From: Mumia flava
Lineage (GTDB): Bacteria > Actinomycetota > Actinomycetes > Propionibacteriales > Nocardioidaceae
Direction: 5' to 3'
Assembly: GCF_002797495.1 (NCBI RefSeq)
Contig: NZ_PGEZ01000001.1
Coordinates: 1,612,001 to 1,676,000 of the forward strand
DNA: 64,000 bases
This document shows positions 24,652 to 32,342 of the stretch, piece by piece. The translations under genes were made by a program, and so were the position numbers. The notes below the pieces were generated by a model. It saw only the letters and a program-made list of their open reading frames with translations. It had not been told where the DNA came from and made no database searches. How positions within the stretch are numbered: position 1 is the stretch's first letter; every line of letters begins with the position of its first letter.

Positions 24652-26187
24652 TCAGCACTCGAGTCCGTCCTCCGGAACCGTACCGTCCACGAGGTACTCG
24701 TCAACTGCAGCATCGACGCAGCCGTTGCCCGCCGCGTATCCCGTGTGCCCGTCGCCGTCCCGGGTCACCAGCACACCCGAGTCCAGCTGGTCGGCGAGCG
24801 CCTCGGCCCAGGCGTACGGGGTGGCCGGGTCGCGGGTCGTCCCGACCACCAGGATCGGAGGCGCTCCGGCGGCATCGATCTCCGGAGCCGGCTCCGTGGC
24901 CTCCATCGGCCACGTCGAGCACCCGACCGCCGACCATGCGAAGGACCGTCCGAGAACGGGGGAGACGTCCTCGAACTCCGCGAGCGACTCCCGCGCCTCG
25001 TCGAGCGACACGTCGCCCGTGTCGTCCAGGCACGAGATCGCCGGGAACGCCACGGTCGAGTTGTCCGTGTAGCCGTCGGAGCCGCGCGAGAGGTACTGGT
25101 CGGCGACGAACAGCATCGTGTCCCCGTCGCCGTCCAGCCCGTCGGCCAGCGCCTCGGTCAGCACCGGCCAGGACGCCTCGTTGTACAGCGGGTACGCGAC
25201 GGCGTAGAAACCCAGAGCCTCGGTCAGCGGACGGTCCGGGTCGCTGGTGGGGAGGGGGTCGTCGTCCAGGGACGCGATCAGGTCCCCGATCTCCTCCAGC
25301 CCCGCGTCGGTGTCCTCACCGAGCGGGCACCCGGCGGTCTCGACGCAGTCCGCCACGTACGCTTCGAGGGCCGTCTGGAAACCCTCGGCCTGCCCGAGGT
25401 TGACCCCTTCCGAGTCGAGCGTCGGGTCCATCGCGCCGTCGAGCACCATCCGACCGACGCGGTCCGCGAACAGCTCGGCGTACGTCGCGCCCAGCTTCGT
25501 GCCGTACGACGCACCCAGGTAGTGCAGCGCCTGGTCGTCGACGACCGCACGGAGCACGTCGAGGTCACGGGCCGCCTCGACCGTCGAGACGTGCGACGCC
25601 AGTGCCCCCGAGCCGCGCTCGCACTCCTCACCGAGCGTCTGGGACGCCTCGACCAGCGCTTGCTCCTCGGACGCGTCGTCCGGGGTCTGGTCGGTCTCGA
25701 CGTACGCGTCGACCTCGGCCGTGTCGCCGCAGTCGAGGGCCGAGCTCGCACCGACCCCGCGCGGATCGAACCCCACGACGTCGAAACGGTCGGTCACCGC
25801 CTCCCCCGCGACGCGGGGAAAGTACGCCGCGTAGTCCACGCCCGAGACCCCGGGGCCGCCCGGGTTGACGAACAGCGTCCCCACCCGGTCGTCGGGCCGA
25901 CCGGCGACGTGCTTGCGCAACCGCAGGGCGATCCGCTCGCCATCGGGGTTGGCGTAGTCGAGCGGGACCTCGACGTCGGCGCACTCGTCGCCGTCGCAGG
26001 AGCGCCAGTCGACCTGCTGCTCGTAGTAGGGAGCGAGCGCCGGGTCGGGAGGCGTCCGCACGTCGGCGGCCGACGAGGTCGCGGCGGCCGTCGGGTCGTC
26101 GCCACCGCGGGCGTCCTGTGCGCTGGTGCACCCCGCAACCAGGATCGCGGTCGCTGCGGCCAGCACCGCCAGTCGTCGTCCCCGCAC
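24652..26187 (-). CDS. Secreted lipoprotein alpha/beta hydrolase (tripeptidyl aminopeptidase type)
   Basis: This is a 511-residue exported hydrolase of the SlpD/E-Tap type that removes tripeptides or hydrolyses esters outside the cell. From the GTG at 26187 the protein begins MRGRRLAVLAAATAILVAGC, a lipoprotein signal with the lipobox Cys at residue 20. The core alpha/beta fold has the oxyanion strand FVNPGGPGVSG, the nucleophile elbow GASYGTK, the acid in TTRDPATPYAWA and the His in DGDGHTGYA. Paired Cys residues (CDGDEC; GCPLG; C-terminal GLEC) suggest disulfides. It is monocistronic between REP-like repeats and the terminator. Confidence 0.9.
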   Translation of the reverse strand: MRGRRLAVLAAATAILVAGCTSAQDARGGDDPTAAATSSAADVRTPPDPALAPYYEQQVDWRSCDGDECADVEVPLDYANPDGERIALRLRKHVAGRPDDRVGTLFVNPGGPGVSGVDYAAYFPRVAGEAVTDRFDVVGFDPRGVGASSALDCGDTAEVDAYVETDQTPDDASEEQALVEASQTLGEECERGSGALASHVSTVEAARDLDVLRAVVDDQALHYLGASYGTKLGATYAELFADRVGRMVLDGAMDPTLDSEGVNLGQAEGFQTALEAYVADCVETAGCPLGEDTDAGLEEIGDLIASLDDDPLPTSDPDRPLTEALGFYAVAYPLYNEASWPVLTEALADGLDGDGDTMLFVADQYLSRGSDGYTDNSTVAFPAISCLDDTGDVSLDEARESLAEFEDVSPVLGRSFAWSAVGCSTWPMEATEPAPEIDAAGAPPILVVGTTRDPATPYAWAEALADQLDSGVLVTRDGDGHTGYAAGNGCVDAAVDEYLVDGTVPEDGLEC

Positions 26188-26257
26188 GTGTGTCCCCTCG
26201 TCGTCGGCGACACCCACCGTATGCGAAGGGCGGTGACGGCGAAGCCCGCTGTCCACA

Positions 26258-26390
26258 GGGTCTCGATCCCAGGGTGAGGGTCTCGATCCTCGCTCCGCTC
26301 GGCCTCGACCACCGGTTCCGCCTCGCTCCGCTCGGGCGGTACTCGAGGCGGGGGGGCGGAGCGGGTGATCGAGAGTCGACCACCGGAAGG
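26258..26390. repeat. REP-like palindromic repeat cluster
   Basis: GGGTCTCGATCC occurs twice (26258 and 26278). The second begins a unit TCTCGATCCTCGCTCCGCTC...CTCGACCACCGG, and an inverted copy (GGGCGGAGCGGGTGATCGAGA, then GTCGACCACCGG) ends near 26386. The sequence is clearly related to the 24456-24580 units. It fills the gap between the lipoprotein and holB genes. Confidence 0.75.
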
Positions 26391-26394
26391 GTCG

Positions 26395-27552
26395 TCAGCC
26401 GCGCAGACCGAGCATGAGGTTCTCCAGCGCGAGCTGAGGCGCGGCATTCGCGTCGAGCGCCTCGCGACACGTCAGGATCGCGTCCATGCGGGCCAGCGTC
26501 TCCTCGGGCGAGAAGGTCGTGGCGACTGTGGCCACCTCGCGTTGGACGTCGGCGTTGACCAGGGCCGCCCCCTCCGCGGTCTGGGTCGCGAGCACGTCAC
26601 GGTAGTAGGCGAGCAGCTGCAGCAGGACGCCGTCGATCGAGTCGCGGGCGATCCGGGTCCGCCGACGCTTCTGCTCCTTCTCGAGGCTCGCGAGCCTGCC
26701 GGCGTACCCGGCCGGGCGACGCCCACGCTCCTCCACGCCGAACTCCATCCGCAGCGCCTCGCGCTCGGACTCCTCGAGCCGCTCGGCCACCTCGTCGGCC
26801 TGGGCCTGCGCCGTCCCGCTGATCGTGGCGGCCGCGTCCAGGCAGGCGCCGATCGACGTGAGCGAGCCCGGGATCGCCAGGACGTCGGCTCGCCGCTTGC
26901 GCGCCGCCTCGTCGGTCGCCAGCGCCCGCGCCCGGCCGACGTGGCCCTGCGAGGCCCGCGCCGCCTCGAGCGCACGGCCCGGGTCGATCCCGTCGCGCCG
27001 GGCCAGCATCGCCGCGATCGCCTCGGCGGGCGGTGTCCGCAGGACCACCTGCCGCGACCGCGAGCGGATCGTCACGATCACGTCCTCCGACGTCGGCGCG
27101 CAGAGCATCCAGACCGTACGGGGCGGTGGCTCCTCGAGGCTCTTCAGAAGCGCGTCGGCGGCCTTCTCGGTCAACCGGTCGGCATCCTCGACGACGACGA
27201 CCTGCCACCGGCCCTCGGACGGGCGCATCGCCGCGAGGCGGACCTGGTCGCGCACCTCCGCGACGTCGATGCTGAGGCCGTCCGTGCGCACCAGCGAGAC
27301 GTCCGGGTGCGCGCCCGACAATGCCGTCCGGCACGCGTGGCACGCGCCGCACCCCCCGGACTCGCACTGGAGGGCGGCGGCGAATGCACGGGCGGCGTTG
27401 GACCGCCCGGACCCCGGCGGACCGGTGAACAGCCAGGCGTGCGTCATCGCGGTCCCCCGGCCGCCCTCGAGCCGCTCGGACGCGGACGCGACCGCCCCGC
27501 GCAGGGTCTCGACGACCCCCTCCTGCCCGACCAGGTCGTCGAACACGCTCAT
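26395..27552 (-). CDS. holB: DNA polymerase III subunit delta'
   Basis: This 385-residue clamp-loader subunit belongs to the complex that loads the beta clamp at replication forks. Residues 38-50 hold a Walker-A-like GPPGSGRSNAA in which the usual Lys is Arg, in keeping with delta' being a non-hydrolysing subunit. The zinc knuckle CESGGCGACHAC (about 63-74), VVVEDADRLTEKAADALLKSLEEPPP and TIRSRSRQ (SRC-like sensor region) follow. The start ATG overlaps the stop of the Tmk fusion gene (ATGA), so both are one operon, an order also known in mycobacteria and other actinobacteria. Confidence 0.93.
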   Translation of the reverse strand: MSVFDDLVGQEGVVETLRGAVASASERLEGGRGTAMTHAWLFTGPPGSGRSNAARAFAAALQCESGGCGACHACRTALSGAHPDVSLVRTDGLSIDVAEVRDQVRLAAMRPSEGRWQVVVVEDADRLTEKAADALLKSLEEPPPRTVWMLCAPTSEDVIVTIRSRSRQVVLRTPPAEAIAAMLARRDGIDPGRALEAARASQGHVGRARALATDEAARKRRADVLAIPGSLTSIGACLDAAATISGTAQAQADEVAERLEESEREALRMEFGVEERGRRPAGYAGRLASLEKEQKRRRTRIARDSIDGVLLQLLAYYRDVLATQTAEGAALVNADVQREVATVATTFSPEETLARMDAILTCREALDANAAPQLALENLMLGLRG

Positions 27553-29690
27553 CGCGGCGACTCCGGGCCCGTACGCTCGCCGCCGTCGTCCTCGCTGCGT
27601 GACCCGTCCGTGCCGTCGCCGCGTGACCCGTCCGTGCCGTGGCCGCCGTCGTCCGTGCGCTCGGCGTCGTCCGACCGGGCGGCGATCGCCGGGTGCACGA
27701 GGCCCAGCAGCGGGCGCACGCGCTCGAGGACCTCGTCCGCGATCGCCACCACGCTGCGGTCGGCGGAGACGACGAGGTAGTGGTTGCGGTCGCTCTCGGC
27801 GAGGTCCAGGAAGGTGTCACGCACCCGCGCGTGGAACTCCTTCGGCTCCGCCTCGAGCCGGTCGGCCACCTCGAAGCGCGACCGACCGACCGACGGGTCC
27901 ACGTCGAGCAGCACGGTCAGGTGCGGGCGGAGCTGGCGGGTCGACCAGCGCGCGACCCGCTCGACCTCCTCACGGTCGAGCGCACGGCCGCCCGCCTGGT
28001 ACGCGAGGGTCGAGTCGACGTAGCGGTCGCACACGACCACGTCACCGCGCTCGAGGGCGGGGAGGACCACCGCGTCGACGTGCTCGGCCTTGTCCGCGGC
28101 GTACAGCAGGACCTCCGTGCGCGGCGACAGGTCGCCCGTCGCCGGGTCGAGCACGATCTGGCGCAGCGTGCGGCCGACGTCGGTCGCACCGGGCTCACGG
28201 GTGAGGAGGACGCGGTAGCCCTCGGCCTGGAGCGCGTCGACCAGCATCCGTGCCTGCGTCGACTTGCCGGCACCCTCACCGCCCTCGAACGCGACGAACA
28301 GCCCGTGCTCCGGGTAGACCGGGGCCAGTCCCGGGCGCTGGCGGACCTCGGAGAGCAGCGACAACCCGACCCGGTCGTTCATCTGCCGGAACGAGACCGC
28401 GCCGAAGAGGAACGCCACGACCGCGGCGATGAGGATCGTGATCTCCGAGCCCGTGTAGGTGTAGTCCCCCAGCTCACGCATCTCGATCGTGTGCGAGCCG
28501 ATCACGCCGGCGACCAGCGGCGCGACCGCCAGCACCGCCGACAGCACGAGCCGCACCAGCGACGCGACGAACGCGAACGTGCGCCCTCGCATCTCCTCGT
28601 CGACCTCGAGCCCGAGCAGCGTGTAGCCGGTGATCCACGAGACCCCCGCGCAGAACCCGACGATCGTCACCAGGATCGCGACCAGCGCCATGTTGTGGAT
28701 CACGGCGACGACCGCGAGCGCGACGCCCGCTCCCATCAGACCGACCCCGAAGATCCGTCGGCGACTGACCTGCTCGAGCACGCGCGGCCCGCGCCACATC
28801 CCGAGCCCGAGGCCGAGGAAGACGCAGCCGAAGAGCAGACCGTAGCCCGGGTCGCCCGCGCCCAGGTCACCGACGAACACACGACCGAGGCCGATCACGA
28901 CCCCGCCGCAGGCGAACGCGCCCACGATCCCCAGCACCAGCCCTCGAACCAGCGGGGTGCGGAACACGTACGCCCAGCCCTGGCCGATCGTGCGCCACAG
29001 GCCGACCTGCTCGTCCTCCGGCACCGCCGACCCGGCGGGCATGTCGCGGAGCCCGAGGAAGATCAGGCCTCCGATCGCGAAGGCGATCGCGACCAGGTAG
29101 AGGGTCGGGTCGACCGCGGGCAGCTCGACCGGTGTGAGGCCGTCGATGAAGCGGGTCGCGGTCGTCGCCACGATGAACAGCGCCGCAGCGGGCAGCGCCG
29201 ACCCGTACGTCGTGGCGAGGTTGAGGCGGTTGGCGTCGTCGAGGTGGGCCCGCGGCACGAGCGTGGGGACGGTCGCGTCCTTCGTCGGCATCCACACGGC
29301 GTTGACGGCCTCGATCAGGACGGTCGCCGCGAGCAGCCACCACAGCGTCCCGACCAGCGGGATGCTCGCGAAGATCACGGCGCGCAGCAGCAGCCCGGTG
29401 GTGAGCACGAGCCGGCGGTCCAGCCGGTCGGCGACGTAGCCGCCGAACGGTCCGATGACGAGCGCGGGGGCGAGCCGGGCGAACAGGACGCCCGCGATCG
29501 CGAAGTTCTTCCCGGCGTAGCCGCCGGTGGCGATGTCGTTGGCGTAGGCCGTCAGCGCGAGCAGGCCGATCCAGTCCGCCAGCGAGGCCACGCCGAGCGC
29601 CGCCCAGAACCGGCGGAACACCCTGATGCCGAGCACCAGGCGGATGCCGTTGACGTCGTTGTCGTCGGAGCTCCCGGGGTGATACGCCAC
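27549..29690 (-). CDS. tmk: MFS transporter-thymidylate kinase fusion
   Basis: This is a 713-residue fusion. Residues about 15-440 form a 12-helix MFS-like membrane domain (GPFGGYVADRLDRRLVLTTG is motif A). Residues about 460-665 form thymidylate kinase: FEGGEGAGKSTQ (P-loop), TREPGATDVGRTLR, VVCDRYVDSTLAYQ (DR(Y/H) motif) and a LID-type Arg region. dTMP kinase makes dTDP for DNA. The last ~45 residues are a Gly/Asp/Ser-rich tail with a duplicated GDGTDGSRS unit. Similar MFS-Tmk proteins are known in streptomycetes and relatives. The GTG at 29690 has a TAGGCT box 6 nt upstream, so it is probably leaderless. Confidence 0.92.
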   Translation of the reverse strand: MAYHPGSSDDNDVNGIRLVLGIRVFRRFWAALGVASLADWIGLLALTAYANDIATGGYAGKNFAIAGVLFARLAPALVIGPFGGYVADRLDRRLVLTTGLLLRAVIFASIPLVGTLWWLLAATVLIEAVNAVWMPTKDATVPTLVPRAHLDDANRLNLATTYGSALPAAALFIVATTATRFIDGLTPVELPAVDPTLYLVAIAFAIGGLIFLGLRDMPAGSAVPEDEQVGLWRTIGQGWAYVFRTPLVRGLVLGIVGAFACGGVVIGLGRVFVGDLGAGDPGYGLLFGCVFLGLGLGMWRGPRVLEQVSRRRIFGVGLMGAGVALAVVAVIHNMALVAILVTIVGFCAGVSWITGYTLLGLEVDEEMRGRTFAFVASLVRLVLSAVLAVAPLVAGVIGSHTIEMRELGDYTYTGSEITILIAAVVAFLFGAVSFRQMNDRVGLSLLSEVRQRPGLAPVYPEHGLFVAFEGGEGAGKSTQARMLVDALQAEGYRVLLTREPGATDVGRTLRQIVLDPATGDLSPRTEVLLYAADKAEHVDAVVLPALERGDVVVCDRYVDSTLAYQAGGRALDREEVERVARWSTRQLRPHLTVLLDVDPSVGRSRFEVADRLEAEPKEFHARVRDTFLDLAESDRNHYLVVSADRSVVAIADEVLERVRPLLGLVHPAIAARSDDAERTDDGGHGTDGSRGDGTDGSRSEDDGGERTGPESPR

Positions 29691-29696
29691 CGGCTC

Positions 29697-29702
29697 AGCC
29701 TA
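29697..29702 (-). promoter_or_regulatory. -10 box TAGGCT of the tmk-holB operon
   Basis: Read on the minus strand, TAGGCT is followed by 6 nt and then the GTG at 29690, with no ribosome-binding sequence between them. It lies just outside the remnant 3' end of the LtrA-type gene. Confidence 0.55.
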
Positions 29703-29715
29703 GCGATCGCCCCTG

Positions 29716-29817
29716 TCAGTCGGCGTCGGCGGCACCGGCGGTGTCGCGAGGAGACTCCTCACCGGGCCACCGCACCTCTGCCACGAGCAGCGCGACGCAC
29801 ACGATGCCGCTGATCAG
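29716..29817 (-). other. Readable continuation of the LtrA frame beyond an in-frame TAG
   Basis: After the TAG at 29818-29820 the same frame stays open for 33 codons and ends in TGA at 29716-29718. It encodes a hydrophobic helix (LISGIVCVALLVAEVRW) and a polar tail with high-GC third positions, which looks like the missing last helix of the LtrA-family protein rather than random sequence. Confidence 0.65.
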
Positions 29818-30909
29818 CTACGGCACCGCTGCGTACGTCGACGCGAGCACGACGACGATCGCGACCGCGTACCGTGCCGCCTCCGCGCCCGACGGTGCGT
29901 GCGGGCGCACGGTCACGGCCCACAGCGCCGCCAGCAGGACCGCGAGCGGGATCGTCAGCGCCGCGGCGGTCTGCACCTCGGAGGCGTGCGCGTGGTGGGT
30001 CCAGTGGTCGACGCGGACCGCGAGACCCGCCCCGAGCGCCGCCGCGGCGGCGAAGATGAAGTAGTGCCCGAACCCCCACAGGTACTCGACGCCGGTCCCG
30101 AGGTACCGGACGCGGCTGAGGAAGGCGGCGGAGTCCCGCGCGAAGTACAGCCACCAGGCACTGAACACGATCAGCACCCCGCCCGCGACGACACCGACCA
30201 GCGCGGCGTCGACCTCGCGCTCGTCGAGCGCCTGCTGGATCGCGACGGTCGTCGACAGGATCGTCTCGCCGAGCACGATGATGTAGAAGAGCCCGTACCG
30301 CTCGGCGATGTGGTGCGGGTGCCACGGCGTCTGCCCCGAGCGCTCCGCCCACACCGGCACCGCGAGCTCGCAGGCGACGAGCACGAGGAACAGCGGCACG
30401 TCGAGCGAGTGCGGGACGAAGAGGTACGCGATCCACAGCACCTGCACCGCGCTGATCCCCGCGGCGTAGTGCCGGCACGTGGTGGCGCGCTCCGGGTCGC
30501 CGGCCGCGGCGCGCATCCACTGCGCGACCAGCCCGAGGCGCATGATCACGTAGCCTGCGACGCCGAGGACGAACTCTCCCTCGAACATGCGGGGGATGCC
30601 CGCGGCGAGCACGAGCGAGCCGAAGATCTGCAGCAGCGTGAGGACGCGGTAGGCGGCGCCGTCGTCGTCGTAGGCCGAGGCGAACCACGCGAAGTTCAAC
30701 CACGTCCACCAGATCGCGAAGAAGACCAGCCCGAAGTGCCCGACGCCCTCGATCAGGTGGCCCTCGGACCCCGCGTGGTGGAGCGCGGTCGCGGCCTGGG
30801 CGACCGCCACCACGAAGCACAGGTCGGTGAAGAGCTCCAGCGGGGTGGCGGAGCGGTGCCCCTCAGCGGGATCGCGTGGTCTCAGGACGCTGATCAGCGG
30901 TGTCGTCAC
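29818..30909 (-). CDS. LtrA-family membrane protein, truncated by TAG
   Basis: This is a 363-residue multi-pass protein of the low-temperature-requirement A family (PF06772). Signatures are TPLELFTDLCFVVAVAQ, GHFGLVFFAIWWTWLNFAWFASAYD and the AERYGLFYIIVLGETIL motif. The function is unknown; members are widespread in actinobacteria. The frame ends in TAG after YAAVP, yet coding-like sequence for one more helix continues in frame for 33 codons. The product may thus lack its last helix, or the stop may be a recent mutation or sequencing error. The GTG start lies 18 nt before the amine oxidase gene's stop region on the same strand. Confidence 0.85.
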   Translation of the reverse strand: MTTPLISVLRPRDPAEGHRSATPLELFTDLCFVVAVAQAATALHHAGSEGHLIEGVGHFGLVFFAIWWTWLNFAWFASAYDDDGAAYRVLTLLQIFGSLVLAAGIPRMFEGEFVLGVAGYVIMRLGLVAQWMRAAAGDPERATTCRHYAAGISAVQVLWIAYLFVPHSLDVPLFLVLVACELAVPVWAERSGQTPWHPHHIAERYGLFYIIVLGETILSTTVAIQQALDEREVDAALVGVVAGGVLIVFSAWWLYFARDSAAFLSRVRYLGTGVEYLWGFGHYFIFAAAAALGAGLAVRVDHWTHHAHASEVQTAAALTIPLAVLLAALWAVTVRPHAPSGAEAARYAVAIVVVLASTYAAVP

Positions 30910-30927
30910 GCGCTCAGCATCTCGCGA

Positions 30928-32286
30928 TCACGGCAGGGCGGCGAGCACCTCCGCCGCGGCGCGCTCACCGGACTCGATCGCTCCGTCGACGTACCCGCAC
31001 CAGCGACGCGCGGTCTCCGTGCCCGCCCAGTGGATCCGCCCGACCGGCGCACGCAGCGCGGTGCCGACCTGCGTCCACGCCCCGGGTGGCAGGTGCGCGG
31101 CGTAGCACCCGCGCGTCCACTCCTCGTCGGTCCAGTTCCGCAGCTGGAGGGCGACCACGTCGTAGGCCGGCTGACCGAACAGGTCCGCGAGCGCGTCGAG
31201 CACCTCCGCGCGCTGACGCTGCGGGGACAACGCCGCCAGGGCGATCGCGTCGTCGGCCTCGGCGAACGCGGTCAGCACGCCGTACCCGTCGCCCACCGGC
31301 TCGGAGGTGTCGAAGGTGACGGACACGGGACCGCGGTCCGTCATCGCTTCCCCGGACAGCCCCTGCTCCCTCCAGAACGGGCGACGGTAGACGGCGTGGA
31401 TCTTGATCACGCTGCCGTGCGGCATCCGCTGTGTGAGCATCGTGCGCCCCGCCGGCAGACCGGGGCGGTAGTCGATGCTCGCGGCCAGCGCCGGAGGGAC
31501 CGTCACGATCACGCGGTGCGCCGTGGTCGCACCGGAGTCGCTGTCGACCGTCACGTGGTCGTCGTCGGACAGGATCGCGGACACCGGCTCCTCAAGCCGG
31601 ACCCAGCGCCCCATCGGCTCGGCGAGGCGCTGCGCGAGCTGCTGCATCCCGCCGACGACCCGGGCGTCCTGCGCCCCGCCCTCGGTCGTCAGCATGTGCT
31701 CCAGACCCCCGGCGGAGCGTGCGCCGAACAGCACGTGGAGCAGCGAGACGTTCGACGGCGAGGTCGCGAGCACCGCCCCGCACGCGCCGCGGAAGAAGTC
31801 CCGCCCCTTCGACGTCAGGCAGGTCCGCCGGATCCAGGTCTCGAACGTCATCGCGTCGTAGCGACGGGCCGCGTCCCCGTGCCAGGGCTCCTCCAGCGAC
31901 ACCTTGCTCGCGGCCGCGGTGAAACGCAGCATCGCCTGGGCGACGTCGGCGGTCGCGACGGCGTCCAGCGTCGCCGCGGCACCGCGGTAGCGCCGCGTCC
32001 GACCGTGCAGCCGCATGAGAGCGTCGCCGACGCCGGCCTGCGCCGTCGTCGTCAGCCCGAAGCGCTGGAGCTCGGCGGCCACCAGCCGCTGGTCCGGCGC
32101 GACCCACGCACCGCCCGAGTCGACCCGCACGTCGTCGACGCCGTCGACGGTCTCGGTCCACGTCCGCCCACCCACGCGGTCCCGCGCCTCGAGCACCACC
32201 ACGCTGCGGCCGGCGGCCCGCACACGGTCGGCCGCGACGAGCCCGCTCACGCCGGCCCCCACCACGATCACGTCGACGTTCGCCAT
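30928..32286 (-). CDS. Flavin monoamine oxidase-like protein
   Basis: This is a 452-residue FAD-dependent amine oxidase. Residues 3-35 form the FAD Rossmann motif (VDVIVVGAGVSGLVAADRV...VVVLEARDRVGGRT), followed by GGAWV. The C-terminal flavin motif reads RIHWAGTETA...GYVDGAIESGERAA. WTRGCYAAHLPPG corresponds to the SGGCY region that binds flavin covalently in monoamine oxidases; the Cys is kept. It oxidises a primary or secondary amine to an imine with H2O2 release. I chose the ATG at 32286 because TAGGAT lies 7 nt upstream (leaderless); the upstream ATG at 32295 is inside that box. Confidence 0.9.
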   Translation of the reverse strand: MANVDVIVVGAGVSGLVAADRVRAAGRSVVVLEARDRVGGRTWTETVDGVDDVRVDSGGAWVAPDQRLVAAELQRFGLTTTAQAGVGDALMRLHGRTRRYRGAAATLDAVATADVAQAMLRFTAAASKVSLEEPWHGDAARRYDAMTFETWIRRTCLTSKGRDFFRGACGAVLATSPSNVSLLHVLFGARSAGGLEHMLTTEGGAQDARVVGGMQQLAQRLAEPMGRWVRLEEPVSAILSDDDHVTVDSDSGATTAHRVIVTVPPALAASIDYRPGLPAGRTMLTQRMPHGSVIKIHAVYRRPFWREQGLSGEAMTDRGPVSVTFDTSEPVGDGYGVLTAFAEADDAIALAALSPQRQRAEVLDALADLFGQPAYDVVALQLRNWTDEEWTRGCYAAHLPPGAWTQVGTALRAPVGRIHWAGTETARRWCGYVDGAIESGERAAAEVLAALP

Positions 32287-32293
32287 CGGGTGC

Positions 32294-32299
32294 ATCCTA
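32294..32299 (-). promoter_or_regulatory. -10 box TAGGAT of the amine oxidase gene
   Basis: TAGGAT on the minus strand, then 7 nt, then ATG at 32286. There is no convincing ribosome site. Confidence 0.5.
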
Positions 32300-32342
32300 C
32301 GCACGAGTCGCGATCACGACAGGCTCGACGGTCGGGGCGGGC

